Positions 1 to 8,913 are shown, numbered from the stretch's first letter. The stretch: DNA of 64,000 nucleotides from Chryseobacterium sp. 7 (GCF_003663845.1 NZ_RCCA01000001.1:2046001-2110000); one strand, 5' to 3'. Notes: generated by a model from the sequence alone, not told the origin. Numbers and translations: made by a program.

Positions 1-1
1 G

Positions 2-2413
2 GCGATTGAAGGTGACAGAAAGAAGGATGCTAATGTTCCTGACATGCTTCAGATAGAGCTTCAGGGGCCAAAAACAAAACAACTTGTAGACCTTTCTGTT
101 GAAAAAGGAAACCCGAATGCTTATAAGCAGGTAACTATGGATGGCCTAAACATCATGGTAGGATTCGGACCTAAAGTATATAACACGCCTTTCGCATTGA
201 AGCTGGATGACTTCGTAATGGAAACATATCCGGGAAGTTCATCTCCAAGTGCTTACGAAAGCCATGTAAAAATCATTGATGAAGGTAAAGAGACTCCTTA
301 TAAAATCTATATGAACCACGTTCTAAACCATAAAGGATACCGTTTCTTCCAGTCAAGTTTTGATCCGGACAGAATGGGAACTGTTCTTTCTGTAAATCAT
401 GATTATTGGGGAACTTTAATTTCTTATATCGGATATACTCTTTTGTTCTTAGGAATGTTTGTGATTTTCTTCTGGAAAGGAACTCACTTCTGGAAACTGA
501 ATAAAATGCTGGCTGATGTCAACAAAAAGAAAGCTGCCGGAATACTTTTGCTGTTCTTAAGCTTAGGGTTAAATGCTCAGAAAATAGAAACTCACGGAAC
601 TACTGACGGAAGCAGAGAACATATCCATGTGGAAGGAGATAATCATTCTCATGCTCCGGCTCCATCTGCCCAGCCGCTTGACGGTGCTGCTCCAAAGCAG
701 AACTCTCTGGCAACGCCAATGGGTAAGATGAGATCTATTTCTCCAGATGAAATCATTGCGAGAAATAAAATAAGCAAAGAGCATGCTGATAAATTCGGAT
801 ATCTTCTGGTACAAAGTTTTGAAGGAAGAATTATTCCTATCAATACAGAAGCATTAGATGTTTTAAGAAAATTATACAAAAAAGACGAATTCAAAGGAAC
901 AGACGGAAAGTCTCTTACGGCTAACCAGTGGTTCCTTTCAATCAATACAGACACGCCAAGCTGGACAATGGTGCCTATGATCAAAGTAGGACCTAAAGGA
1001 GGTGATGAACTGAAAAATAAAACAAAGGCAGATGAAGATGGCTATACTTCACTGATGAACCTTTTCCCGGCAGATGCTAACGGAAATTTAACTTATATTC
1101 TGGAGCACGACTACAATACGGCATTCCGTAAAAAACCGGCTGAACAGACCAATTATGATAAAGAAGTAATTGCTGTAAACGAAAGAGTACAGATCTTCAA
1201 TGAGTTTTTCAGCGGTCAGTTTATGAGAATTGTTCCTGTGAAAAATGATGCTAATCACACTTGGAATTCATGGTTAGACCAGAAATTCGAACCGGATATG
1301 GAATCTCAGCAGGTAATGGGTCCTTATCTTGCAGAAGCTCTTACGGCACAGAAAACAGGAGACTGGAGCAAAGCAGATACAGAATTGGCGAAGCTTTCAG
1401 AATACCAGCAGAAATGGGGTAAAGCTGTTGTTCCTGCTAAATCTAAAGTTGATCTTGAAGTATTCATGAATAAAGCAGATATCAACTTCAAATTGTTGAT
1501 TTTCTACACACTTGTTGGTGGTCTTCTTTTGATCTTAGGTTTTGTTGAGTTATTCAAATCAAATAAAGTACTAAACAAAGTAATTAAAGTAATTATTGCG
1601 TTTGGTTTAGTTGGATATCTATTACATTTCTTAGGACTTGTTGCAAGATGGTATATCTCAGGACACGCTCCTTGGAGTAACGGTTATGAAGCCATTATCT
1701 TTATCTCTTGGGTAGGTATTACGGCTGGTTTAATTCTGTACAGAAATGCCAATGCATTAATTCCTGCAGCCGGATTTATGGTGGCAGTTATTATGATGGG
1801 ATTTGCTCATGGAGGTTCGGCTCTTGACCCACAGATTACGCCGTTGGTTCCTGTATTGAAATCTTACTGGCTAATTGTTCACGTTGCTATTATTACCTCC
1901 AGTTATGGATTCTTTGCACTGTCGATGATCATTGCTGTAATTTCATTGGTGTTCTATATTATCTCCAATAAAGAAACCTATAAAATTCATCACGATACTA
2001 CTTTAAAGGAATTGGTAATCGTTTCTGAAATGTCATTAACCATCGGATTGTTTGCACTAACAGTAGGAAACTTCTTAGGGGGAATCTGGGCAAACGAATC
2101 ATGGGGAAGATACTGGAGCTGGGATCCGAAAGAAACATGGGCTTTCATTTCCATCATGGTCTATGCATTTGTACTGCACATGAGATTAGTACCTGGATTG
2201 AGAAGCAGATGGGCATTCCACGTAGCAACAATGTTTGCATTCTGCTCAATGGTAATGACGTACTTCGGAGTAAATTATTATCTAAGCGGACTTCACTCAT
2301 ACGCAGCAGGAGATCCGGTACCGGTACCAGCTTGGGTATATATCGGAATCTCAACAATGATTATTTTATCAGCTGTTTCTTATTGGAAGTTTAAAACTCT
2401 TACAAAGAAATAG
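2..2413 (+). CDS. ccsA: Cytochrome c biogenesis protein CcsA (ResB/CcsA type), 5' end missing
   Basis: System II cytochrome c assembly protein. It moves haem across the inner membrane and presents it for attachment to apocytochrome c. The frame is open from the left edge, so the first Met at 44 is not the true start and the N-terminal ResB-like part is cut off. Counting from that Met: ResB-like periplasmic residues 1-115, a membrane segment near 121-143, another hydrophobic stretch near 165-178, then a long periplasmic region with a His-rich stretch (about 193-205). The CcsA domain (about 484-785) is polytopic and holds the haem-binding tryptophan-rich motif WGRYWSWDPKETW at 687-699. A ResB-CcsA fusion is usual in Bacteroidota. 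Followed by a terminator, so it ends its transcription unit. Confidence 0.93.
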   Translation, partial: AIEGDRKKDANVPDMLQIELQGPKTKQLVDLSVEKGNPNAYKQVTMDGLNIMVGFGPKVYNTPFALKLDDFVMETYPGSSSPSAYESHVKIIDEGKETPYKIYMNHVLNHKGYRFFQSSFDPDRMGTVLSVNHDYWGTLISYIGYTLLFLGMFVIFFWKGTHFWKLNKMLADVNKKKAAGILLLFLSLGLNAQKIETHGTTDGSREHIHVEGDNHSHAPAPSAQPLDGAAPKQNSLATPMGKMRSISPDEIIARNKISKEHADKFGYLLVQSFEGRIIPINTEALDVLRKLYKKDEFKGTDGKSLTANQWFLSINTDTPSWTMVPMIKVGPKGGDELKNKTKADEDGYTSLMNLFPADANGNLTYILEHDYNTAFRKKPAEQTNYDKEVIAVNERVQIFNEFFSGQFMRIVPVKNDANHTWNSWLDQKFEPDMESQQVMGPYLAEALTAQKTGDWSKADTELAKLSEYQQKWGKAVVPAKSKVDLEVFMNKADINFKLLIFYTLVGGLLLILGFVELFKSNKVLNKVIKVIIAFGLVGYLLHFLGLVARWYISGHAPWSNGYEAIIFISWVGITAGLILYRNANALIPAAGFMVAVIMMGFAHGGSALDPQITPLVPVLKSYWLIVHVAIITSSYGFFALSMIIAVISLVFYIISNKETYKIHHDTTLKELVIVSEMSLTIGLFALTVGNFLGGIWANESWGRYWSWDPKETWAFISIMVYAFVLHMRLVPGLRSRWAFHVATMFAFCSMVMTYFGVNYYLSGLHSYAAGDPVPVPAWVYIGISTMIILSAVSYWKFKTLTKK

Positions 2414-2434
2414 ACTTTTATACATATAAATTAA

Positions 2435-2465
2435 AATCCTGGAATTCACTTTCCGGGATTTTTTT
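2435..2465 (+). terminator. Rho-independent terminator after ccsA
   Basis: AATCCTGGAA at 2435-2444 pairs with TTCCGGGATT at 2451-2460 (one G-T wobble, loop TTCACT). A T run at 2459-2465 follows. Confidence 0.8.
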
Positions 2466-2707
2466 GTTCATACTGTTTCTGACTTTGGATTGAGCTGTTC
2501 TAACACTATGTTCGCAATGATATATATATTGCAATAAGATATCGTTCATAAAAGCGTTTCACTGAGCAAAGAAAAGAATTGTTCGTTGCTAAACGAAGTG
2601 GCCTTGCGAACAAAAAATAAAATGCATTATAAAATAATTGCCCTCGCGAATTTTACATTAGCTAAAATACTTAAATCTCGAAACTCTCCCATCATTCAAA
2701 AAAACAA

Positions 2708-2745
2708 AATTCATAATTTATAATTCATAATTCATAATTAATTAG
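2708..2745. repeat. Short AT-rich direct repeats of ATTCATAAT type
   Basis: Four near-copies of ATTCATAAT/ATTTATAAT lie in tandem. The surrounding gap 2466-2788 shows no coding sequence. The repeats may simply be AT-rich promoter DNA of the next gene. Confidence 0.5.
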
Positions 2746-2788
2746 TATCTTTATGATATCAAAATAATATCAAATTAAAAATTCAATC

Positions 2789-3655
2789 ATGGAAAAAACA
2801 TTAAAACCCATGTCGGGTTATCTTACCTTAGTTATCTGCCTTGCATTATTTGTGGCAGCAGTTTATTTCTTTGTGAGCGGTGTAGATCAAAGTATAGCTT
2901 ATGTGGTTATCGCAATGCTTTGCTTTCTTCTTTCGTGCTTTTTTTTAAAGGGGCTAATGATTATTCAGCCTAACCATTCAAGAGTATTAAATTTCTTTGG
3001 GAAATATGTGGGAAGTGTAAAAGAGAACGGATTGTTCTTCATCAATCCTTTGTATTCGTCACAGAAAATATCTTTACGTTCAGAGAACTTGCAAGGCCAG
3101 ACTTTGAAAGTAAATGATAAAATGGGTAACCCTATTGAAATTGCGGTAGTCATCGTATGGAAAGTTGGAGATACTTATAAAGCGGCTTTTGATGTGGAGC
3201 GTTATTCGGACTTTGTAAAAATGCAGAGTGAAGCGGCGGTAAGACACTTGGCGATGAGCTTTCCTTATGATAATTTAGAAGATGATCATGCTCCGATTAC
3301 GTTGAGAGAAGGAGGAGATAAAATCAATTCCATCTTGGAGCAGGAACTTACAGACCGTCTTTCGAAAGCAGGAATTGTGATTCAGGAGGCTAGAATTTCG
3401 CACTTAGCGTATGCTTCAGAAATTGCAGGAGCAATGCTCCAGAGACAACAGGCTACAGCTATTGTTGCGGCAAGAACCAAGATTGTGGAAGGGGCTGTAG
3501 GAATGGTAGACCTTGCTTTGAAAAAACTTTCAGAAGAGAATATCGTAGAGCTTGATGATGAAAGAAAAGCGGCTATGGTAAGCAATTTAATGGTGGTTCT
3601 TTGTGGTGAAAAAGCAGCGACACCAGTATTAAATGCCGGAACACTTTATAATTAA
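2789..3655 (+). CDS. SPFH / band 7 domain protein
   Basis: Membrane-anchored protein of the stomatin/prohibitin/flotillin (SPFH) superfamily, 288 residues. Two hydrophobic segments lie at about 12-32 and 36-58, then the band-7 domain from about residue 65 (IIQPNHSRVLNFFGKYVG) to about 240, rich in charged helix near the C-terminus. These proteins assemble into membrane microdomain scaffolds or cages around proteases or transporters. Which partner applies here cannot be read from sequence. A short ribbon-helix-helix gene follows 84 bases downstream in the same direction and may be co-transcribed. Start chosen at the first ATG, where the membrane segments begin at the expected distance. Confidence 0.88.
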   Translation: MEKTLKPMSGYLTLVICLALFVAAVYFFVSGVDQSIAYVVIAMLCFLLSCFFLKGLMIIQPNHSRVLNFFGKYVGSVKENGLFFINPLYSSQKISLRSENLQGQTLKVNDKMGNPIEIAVVIVWKVGDTYKAAFDVERYSDFVKMQSEAAVRHLAMSFPYDNLEDDHAPITLREGGDKINSILEQELTDRLSKAGIVIQEARISHLAYASEIAGAMLQRQQATAIVAARTKIVEGAVGMVDLALKKLSEENIVELDDERKAAMVSNLMVVLCGEKAATPVLNAGTLYN

Positions 3656-3739
3656 AAGTGGAAAATTAACAATTCGATTTTAGTGCAGGGTATTTCTACA
3701 CTAAAGCAGTAAGAAATAATGTAAGAGAATTTTAGAAAA

Positions 3740-3928
3740 ATGAAATCAGAAAAAGCTCAAAACTCATCGGAAAGCAAAGGCAAAAAATCCTTTGTGATAA
3801 GAATAGACGAGTCTACTTATAAACTCCTTGAAAAGTGGGCCAATGATGAATTCAGAAGTGTGAATGGGCAGATAGAATACCTGCTGCATCAGAGCCTGGT
3901 GGATGCGGGAAGGAAAAAGAAAGAGTGA
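3740..3928 (+). CDS. Arc-like ribbon-helix-helix DNA-binding protein
   Basis: A 62-residue basic protein. After a charged N-terminal tail, residues 19-55 (KSFVIRIDESTYKLLEKWAND, continuing to IEYLLHQSL) fit the Arc/MetJ ribbon-helix-helix fold: a short beta strand that inserts in the major groove, then two helices. Such proteins bind DNA as dimers of dimers. It follows the SPFH gene in the same direction with an 84-base gap and no clear terminator between, so a shared transcript and regulation of that unit are plausible but inferred. No toxin gene is adjacent, so an antitoxin role is not supported. Confidence 0.75.
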   Translation: MKSEKAQNSSESKGKKSFVIRIDESTYKLLEKWANDEFRSVNGQIEYLLHQSLVDAGRKKKE

Positions 3929-4094
3929 TTTTGAAGAAATCAATTTTTAAGGAATAATGGTGCTTTTGGGGGAATTTATTCATAAGAAGCCTCTGTTTAT
4001 TCAGGATTTTACATTAGAGAAAATGTAAAAAAGGCCACTTTTTTGAACACTTCAATACATAAATAACAATTTGGTTAACCTTATACCAAAAAAG

Positions 4095-4119
4095 AAAGCA
4101 GAGAAATTTTCTCTGCTTT
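4095..4119. terminator. Bidirectional terminator hairpin
   Basis: AAAGCAGAGAAA (4095-4106) and TTTCTCTGCTTT (4108-4119) are perfect inverted arms with A and T tracts on either side. It can stop transcripts from the SPFH/RHH side and from the small minus-strand gene that ends at 4121. Confidence 0.75.
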
Positions 4120-4120
4120 T

Positions 4121-4270
4121 TTATTTTATACAACTCTGAAGACTGTCTGCTCCAACGTAGAATATGACGAGCCAAATCAAGCCTTTTATGGTAAAGAAAG
4201 CTAATCCTGCCCATCCCACACGCTTGAACCACTTTTTAAGCTTTGAGTTATTTTCTTGTGAATTTTCCAT
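4121..4270 (-). CDS. Small membrane peptide, 49 residues, unknown function
   Basis: An ATG on the minus strand at 4270 opens 49 codons. A charged N-terminus (MENSQENNSKLKKWFKRVGW) is followed by one hydrophobic segment (about 21-40, AGLAFFTIKGLIWLVIFYVG) and a short polar tail. The cationic amphipathic start plus single membrane span resembles small hypothetical proteins I recall from Flavobacteriia, but I cannot name a function. It ends directly at a strong hairpin terminator. Longer overlapping frames on both strands read as low-complexity shadows, and this one has the most protein-like composition. Confidence 0.6.
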   Translation of the reverse strand: MENSQENNSKLKKWFKRVGWAGLAFFTIKGLIWLVIFYVGADSLQSCIK

Positions 4271-4352
4271 TGGCGATTATCAAAATGATTACCCTGCAAA
4301 GATAAGCATGTTTATAATTAGTCCAAATAAAAAGCCTGTTAAAAATTAAAGT

Positions 4353-4382
4353 TTTGAGGTTCACATAATATTTTTATCTTTA
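4353..4382 (+). promoter_or_regulatory. Bacteroidetes-type promoter for the lysine catabolic dehydrogenase
   Basis: TTTG at 4353-4356, an 18-base spacer, then TATCTTTA at 4375-4382. This is one base off the TAnnTTTG consensus and lies 23 bases before the ATG. Confidence 0.55.
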
Positions 4383-4405
4383 GAGAGAACGAAAAGTAAG
4401 ATTTT

Positions 4406-5956
4406 ATGTCAAAAAAAGTAAAGGATTTCGGAATTGAAAAAACACTTAGAAATCTTGGTATCAAAGAAGAGAACAAAGGGACTTCAGTGGGCGGAAAATA
4501 TTTCGCTTCAGGAAAGGTGATAGAAAGCATTTCTCCTGTAGACGGAAAGTTGATCGCTAAAGTAAAAACTTCCGGAGAAAGTGATTATGACAAAGTAATT
4601 GAAACTGCTCAAAAGGCATTTCAGGAATTCAGGCTGATTCCGGCTCCTAAAAGAGGAGAGATTGTAAGACAGCTGGGCTTAAAATTAAGAGAATATAAAG
4701 ATGATCTTGGTAAACTTGTTTCTTATGAAATGGGTAAATCATTACAGGAAGGACTTGGTGAAGTTCAGGAGATGATAGACATCTGTGACTTTGCGGTAGG
4801 ACTTTCAAGACAGCTTCAGGGGTACACGATGCACTCTGAAAGACCTGGACACAGAATGTACGAGCAATACCATCCGCTGGGAGTAGTAGGAGTTATTACT
4901 GCTTTCAACTTCCCGGTAGCTGTTTGGTCTTGGAACACTGCATTGGCTTGGATCTGTGGTAACGTTACCATCTGGAAGCCATCAGAAAAAACACCACTTT
5001 GTGCTATTGCATGCCAGAATATCATGATGGAAGTTATCAAGGAAAATAATCTTCCAGAAGGAGTTTCAAGTGTATTGGTATCAGACCACGAAATCGGACA
5101 GAAATTAGTAGATGATAAAAGAGTAGCCCTTGTATCTTTCACCGGATCTACAAGAGTAGGAAGAATGGTTTCTTCTAAAGTGGCAGAAAGATTCGGGAAA
5201 TCTATCCTTGAATTAGGTGGTAACAATGCTATCATTATTACAAAAGAAGCAGATATTGACATGTCTATCATTGGAGCTGTTTTCGGAGCTGTAGGGACGG
5301 CAGGACAGAGATGTACTTCTACAAGAAGACTGATCATCCACGAAAGTGTATATGATGAAGTGAAAAACAGATTGGTAAAAGCTTACGGTCAGTTGAAAAT
5401 CGGAAACCCATTGGATGAGAAAAACCATGTAGGACCGCTTATTGATACCGATGCAGTAAATCAATACGAAGAAGCCATCAAGAAATGTAAAAAAGAAGGT
5501 GGAAAATTCGCTGTTGAAGGTGGAGTTTTAACCGGAAAAGATTACGAATCCGGATGCTATGTTAAGCCTTGCGTTGCAGAAGTGAAGAACTCTTACGAAA
5601 TTGTTCAGCACGAAACATTTGCACCGATCCTTTATCTGATCAAATACAAAACATTAGAAGAAGCTATTGCTATTCAGAATGATGTTCCTCAGGGATTATC
5701 TTCTGCGATCATGACCCAGAACCTAAGAGAAGCAGAATTATTCCTTTCTCATGCAGGTTCAGACTGTGGTATTGCCAACGTAAATATCGGAACTTCAGGG
5801 GCAGAAATTGGTGGAGCTTTTGGTGGAGAAAAAGAAACCGGAGGTGGAAGAGAATCTGGTTCTGATGCATGGAAGTACTACATGAGAAGACAAACTAATA
5901 CTATCAATTATACTGCACAACTTCCTTTAGCACAAGGAATTAAATTTGATTTATAA
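4406..5956 (+). CDS. amaB: Aldehyde dehydrogenase, ALDH7 type (2-aminoadipate semialdehyde / piperideine-6-carboxylate dehydrogenase)
   Basis: NAD-dependent oxidation of 2-aminoadipate 6-semialdehyde (in equilibrium with piperideine-6-carboxylate) to 2-aminoadipate, cytosolic. The 516-residue length is full for ALDH. Visible landmarks: the general-base Glu269 in LELGGNN, the catalytic nucleophile Cys303 in GQRCTSTRR, the GSTRVGRMV nucleotide-binding stretch, and the C-terminal [21 protein letters not shown] block that resembles antiquitin-type (ALDH7) enzymes. The next gene encodes L-lysine 6-aminotransferase, which makes exactly this aldehyde, and that is the main reason for the substrate call. 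The gap of 114 bases holds a perfect-stem hairpin. Without the neighbour, a generic ALDH call would be safer. Confidence 0.88.
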   Translation: MSKKVKDFGIEKTLRNLGIKEENKGTSVGGKYFASGKVIESISPVDGKLIAKVKTSGESDYDKVIETAQKAFQEFRLIPAPKRGEIVRQLGLKLREYKDDLGKLVSYEMGKSLQEGLGEVQEMIDICDFAVGLSRQLQGYTMHSERPGHRMYEQYHPLGVVGVITAFNFPVAVWSWNTALAWICGNVTIWKPSEKTPLCAIACQNIMMEVIKENNLPEGVSSVLVSDHEIGQKLVDDKRVALVSFTGSTRVGRMVSSKVAERFGKSILELGGNNAIIITKEADIDMSIIGAVFGAVGTAGQRCTSTRRLIIHESVYDEVKNRLVKAYGQLKIGNPLDEKNHVGPLIDTDAVNQYEEAIKKCKKEGGKFAVEGGVLTGKDYESGCYVKPCVAEVKNSYEIVQHETFAPILYLIKYKTLEEAIAIQNDVPQGLSSAIMTQNLREAELFLSHAGSDCGIANVNIGTSGAEIGGAFGGEKETGGGRESGSDAWKYYMRRQTNTINYTAQLPLAQGIKFDL

Positions 5957-6004
5957 AAGCTTTACTTAAAGCACCCAAAAAACTTAAAACTTAATAACCT
6001 GAAT

Positions 6005-6038
6005 GGTTAAATGTTTCCCTATTGAGGAACATTTAACC
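6005..6038 (+). repeat. Hairpin between the two lysine catabolism genes
   Basis: GGTTAAATGTTTCC (6005-6018) and GGAACATTTAACC (6026-6038) are inverted arms with a single bulged T and loop CTATTGA. No T tract follows, so it may be an mRNA stability or processing element, or an operator, rather than a terminator. Confidence 0.7.
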
Positions 6039-6070
6039 GCTCACTTATTAAATCACACTACAAATTTATT

Positions 6071-7396
6071 ATGGAACAAACATTAGATATAAAAGCAAAT
6101 AAAGTAAAAGAAACAGTAGGAAGACACGTTCTTGCAGACGGTTTCGATTTTGTGATGGACATTGAAAAATCTCACGGATCATGGCTTTATGATAAATTAA
6201 CCAACAGAGAATATCTGGATATGTTCTCCATGTTCGCATCAGCATCCATTGGATACAATCACCCTTATCTTTTAGAAAGATCAGAATGGTTGGGAAGAAT
6301 GGCGGTAAATAAACCTACTTTGGCGGACGTTTACTCAGAAGAATACGCTCATTTCCTTGAAGTATTCGAAAGAGTAGTGATTCCTGAAGAATTACAATAT
6401 GCTTTCTTTATCGAAGGCGGAACTCTGGGAGTTGAAAATGCGATGAAAGCATGCTTCGACTGGAAAACCCGTAAAAACTTTGCAAAAGGATTAGACACGG
6501 AAGCAGGAATCTGCATCCACTTCAAGCAGGCTTTTCATGGAAGAAGCGGCTATACTTTGAGCTTAACCAATACTTCTGATCCAAGAAAATACCAATATTT
6601 CCCAATGTTCAACTGGCCGAGAATTTTAAATCCAAAATTAAAGTTCCCAATTACAGATGAGAACCTGGAAGAAACCATCAAAAACGAAAATCTTGCTTTA
6701 CTTCAGATTGAAGAGGCTATCCTGATGAACCCTAATAAAGTGGCGTGTATCATTATAGAACCTATTCAGGCAGAAGGAGGCGACAACCATTTCAGAGACG
6801 AATTCCTTTTAGGATTAAGAAGAATCTGTGATGACAACGAAATCTTACTTATTTTTGATGAAGTTCAGACGGGGATCGCTATTACAGGAAAAATGTGGGC
6901 ATTTCAGCACTTTACAGCAAAGCCGGATATTATTTCTTTCGGTAAAAAAGCTCAGGTTTGCGGTGTTTTAGCCAATAAAGAAAAGTTTGATGAAGTTCCG
7001 AATAATGTTTTCAGAGAAAGCTCAAGAATCAATTCTACATTTGGAGGAAACTTTATTGATATGCTTCGTTTCCAGTTGGTAATGGAAGTGATTGAAAAAG
7101 AAAATCTTGTGGAAAACGCAAGAGTAGTAGGCGATTTCTTATTGGAAAGTCTGAAAACCCTTGCCGAAAAATATCCTGAAAAAATTTCAAATGCAAGAGG
7201 AAGAGGTTTGATGTGTGCTGTTGACCTGCCATCAGGAGAACAGAGAAATGCCCTGATGAGTGAGCTTTACAAGGATGGATTAATCATTCTTCCATGTGGA
7301 GATCAGTCACTTCGTTTCAGACCTCATCTGAATGTGACTAAAGAAGAAATCAAGCTGGCTTTAGACAAAATTGAAAATAATATTAATAAAATTTAA
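6071..7396 (+). CDS. lat: L-lysine 6-transaminase
   Basis: PLP-dependent class III aminotransferase moving the epsilon-amino group of lysine to 2-oxoglutarate, first step of lysine degradation to 2-aminoadipate. At 441 residues it is of normal length. The cofactor-binding Asp is in IFDEVQTG and the Schiff-base lysine in SFGKKAQVCG is K292 or K293. The N-terminal stretch GFDFVMDIEKSHGSWLYDKL and the GGTLGVENAMKACFDWK block match lysine 6-aminotransferases rather than ornithine or GABA enzymes. The upstream ALDH7-type gene supplies the next reaction. Whether both are on one transcript is uncertain because of the hairpin between them. Confidence 0.9.
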   Translation: MEQTLDIKANKVKETVGRHVLADGFDFVMDIEKSHGSWLYDKLTNREYLDMFSMFASASIGYNHPYLLERSEWLGRMAVNKPTLADVYSEEYAHFLEVFERVVIPEELQYAFFIEGGTLGVENAMKACFDWKTRKNFAKGLDTEAGICIHFKQAFHGRSGYTLSLTNTSDPRKYQYFPMFNWPRILNPKLKFPITDENLEETIKNENLALLQIEEAILMNPNKVACIIIEPIQAEGGDNHFRDEFLLGLRRICDDNEILLIFDEVQTGIAITGKMWAFQHFTAKPDIISFGKKAQVCGVLANKEKFDEVPNNVFRESSRINSTFGGNFIDMLRFQLVMEVIEKENLVENARVVGDFLLESLKTLAEKYPEKISNARGRGLMCAVDLPSGEQRNALMSELYKDGLIILPCGDQSLRFRPHLNVTKEEIKLALDKIENNINKI

Positions 7397-7405
7397 AACT
7401 CAGGA

Positions 7406-7437
7406 TTTGTAATTGTAAAAAAAACATTGTATATTTA
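7406..7437 (+). promoter_or_regulatory. Promoter candidate before the DUF2007 gene
   Basis: TTTG at 7406-7409, a 20-base spacer and TATATTTA at 7430-7437, ending 20 bases before the ATG at 7458. Confidence 0.45.
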
Positions 7438-7457
7438 GATACTCAAACAGTTAGAAT

Positions 7458-7688
7458 ATGGAAAGAAGTACGAGAGTATCAGTTTATGTAAGTGATAATC
7501 CTTCAGAAATTCAGTTGGTTAAGTCTAAATTGGATGACGCTCAAATTACAAATACCGTTGAAAATAACTATCTTACGTTTACTACAACGCCTACAGCAAC
7601 TTCGCTGAAGCTTATGGTAGACTTAGAAGATGAAAAAAAAGCATTTGATGTTATTGATGCTTACCTTCAACAAAGTGAAAATCAATAA
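7458..7688 (+). CDS. DUF2007 domain protein (putative signal-transducing protein)
   Basis: A 76-residue protein whose pattern (short beta strand, then SEIQLVKSKLDDAQI helix, a strand, and a C-terminal EDEKKAFDVIDAYLQ helix) fits the DUF2007 fold, a small GlnB-like ferredoxin-type domain of unknown role. It stands alone with its own promoter candidate and terminator. No enzymatic residues are evident, and no partner is indicated by context. Confidence 0.75.
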   Translation: MERSTRVSVYVSDNPSEIQLVKSKLDDAQITNTVENNYLTFTTTPTATSLKLMVDLEDEKKAFDVIDAYLQQSENQ

Positions 7689-7721
7689 AACAATTTCATA
7701 ATTTTAAATTTTACTACTTCA

Positions 7722-7757
7722 AACCGAAAATTAATCTACATTAATTTTCGGTTTTTT
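7722..7757 (+). terminator. Rho-independent terminator
   Basis: AACCGAAAATTAAT (7722-7735) and ATTAATTTTCGGTT (7740-7753) form a perfect 14-base stem with loop CTAC and a run of Ts. Confidence 0.85.
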
Positions 7758-7772
7758 AATTAATTACAAACT

Positions 7773-7814
7773 ATTAAAAGATGTAACAATTCATTACGTA
7801 TTTCATCTTTTAAT
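7773..7814 (+). promoter_or_regulatory. Inverted repeat in the leader of the GNAT gene
   Basis: ATTAAAAGATG (7773-7783) and CATCTTTTAAT (7804-7814) are perfect 11-base arms with a 20-base loop. The structure ends 13 bases before the ATG at 7828, so it could be an operator or an mRNA leader hairpin. Confidence 0.5.
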
Positions 7815-7827
7815 CAAATCTTACAAC

Positions 7828-8340
7828 ATGAATCCAGAGATTAAATTAAGACAGGCAGAAATTGAAGACAGAGACATTATTTGGGAAATTATCCAGCAAT
7901 CCATAGAAAGAAGAAGACAGGACGGAAGTACCCAATGGCAGAACGGATACCCTAATCTCGGGACAGTAGAAAGTGACATTGCTAAAGGATTTGGCCACGT
8001 AATGACTGTAGACGGAGAAATTGCAGTGTATGCAGCACTTATTCTGAATGATGAACCTGCTTACAGTACTATTGAGGGAGCTTGGCTGAGTGACGGTGAA
8101 TTTGTAGTAGTTCACAGAGTGGCTGTAGATGAAAAATTTGCAGGGCAGGGTATGGTGAAAAAGCTTTTTGATCAGATTGAAGAGTTTACCAAATCGCATG
8201 GTATTCAGAGTATTAAAGTGGATACCAATCATGATAATATGGCCATGCTGAAAATCCTTGAAGGAAGAGGTTACTCCTATTGTGGAGAAGTTCTTTTGAA
8301 AGACGGAATGAGAAAAGCCTTTGAGAAGATTATAATTTAG
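7828..8340 (+). CDS. GNAT family N-acetyltransferase
   Basis: A 170-residue acetyl-CoA-dependent transferase of unknown substrate. The conserved motif A region VVVHRVAVDEKFAGQGMVKKLFDQIEEF (about 92-119) carries the Q/R-x-x-G-x-G/M acetyl-CoA loop, and DTNHDNMAMLKILEGRGYSYCGEV (about 132-155) is the usual motif B. The N-terminus (IKLRQAEIEDRDIIWEII) begins the first strand directly at the chosen ATG. A leader hairpin lies just upstream. No partner gene is evident: the next gene has its own promoter. Confidence 0.85.
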   Translation: MNPEIKLRQAEIEDRDIIWEIIQQSIERRRQDGSTQWQNGYPNLGTVESDIAKGFGHVMTVDGEIAVYAALILNDEPAYSTIEGAWLSDGEFVVVHRVAVDEKFAGQGMVKKLFDQIEEFTKSHGIQSIKVDTNHDNMAMLKILEGRGYSYCGEVLLKDGMRKAFEKIII

Positions 8341-8407
8341 GCAAAAAGTTAAATCCTCTTTCATTGAATTTTTAAACCGCTGTCTATTTATAAACTCTAT
8401 CAGGTTT

Positions 8408-8440
8408 GTTCGTTTGGTTCTGAACTAATTTTTACTTTTG
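8408..8440 (+). promoter_or_regulatory. Promoter and operator candidate of the RND efflux operon
   Basis: A -7 element TACTTTTG at 8433-8440 with TTTG at 8413-8416 upstream. Overlapping it is the palindrome GTTCTGAAC (8417-8425), plus another GTTC at 8408-8411, which could bind the regulator encoded immediately downstream. Confidence 0.5.
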
Positions 8441-8456
8441 TTCAAATTTTTATATT

Positions 8457-8912
8457 ATGCATAAAAGTATAGAAATTGATGAAAAAATTTTTCAAGATGC
8501 CGTAAAATTCTACGGTGTCGTGTTCAGCTTACCCCCTTTAGCATCTAAAATTTATTCCTACCTTCTTTTCGACTATGAGAAAGTAGGAATTACTTTTGAT
8601 GAATTTGTGGATGTACTCTCTGCCAGCAAAAGTTCCGTTTCTACCAGCATTTCGCTGCTCTTAAATGCAGAACTTATTGTAGATCACAATAAAATGGATG
8701 AGCGAAAACGGTATTTTTTCATCAATGATGAATACAAGAAAATACGATTTGAAAAAATTGTCCAGAAAATGCAGGACGAATTAAAACTATTAGATGATTT
8801 AAACAATTTTAAAAAAAGTAAAGACGATGGTTACAATGAAAGAATAGAAGTTTACAAAGCACTCTTAAATAAAAACATAGAAAATATTCAGGAATCTCTT
8901 AATAAACTATAA
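8457..8912 (+). CDS. GbsR/MarR-type transcriptional regulator of the efflux operon
   Basis: A 151-residue winged-helix protein. Residues about 22-80 hold the DNA-binding region, including the recognition helix VLSASKSSVSTSISLLLNAELI and the wing with ERKRYFFINDEYK. The C-terminal 50 residues form a charged helix likely used for dimerisation. This pattern matches GbsR-like MarR relatives. The gene starts the efflux operon, with only one base between its stop and the adaptor ATG, so it most likely represses its own operon in a ligand-responsive way. A palindrome lies over the promoter. The inducer cannot be inferred. Confidence 0.83.
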   Translation: MHKSIEIDEKIFQDAVKFYGVVFSLPPLASKIYSYLLFDYEKVGITFDEFVDVLSASKSSVSTSISLLLNAELIVDHNKMDERKRYFFINDEYKKIRFEKIVQKMQDELKLLDDLNNFKKSKDDGYNERIEVYKALLNKNIENIQESLNKL

Positions 8913-8913
8913 A

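Noticed and set aside
4164..4349. Plus-strand 61-codon frame opposite the small membrane peptide
   Set aside because: Reads as the complement of the minus-strand gene, with poor protein-like composition.
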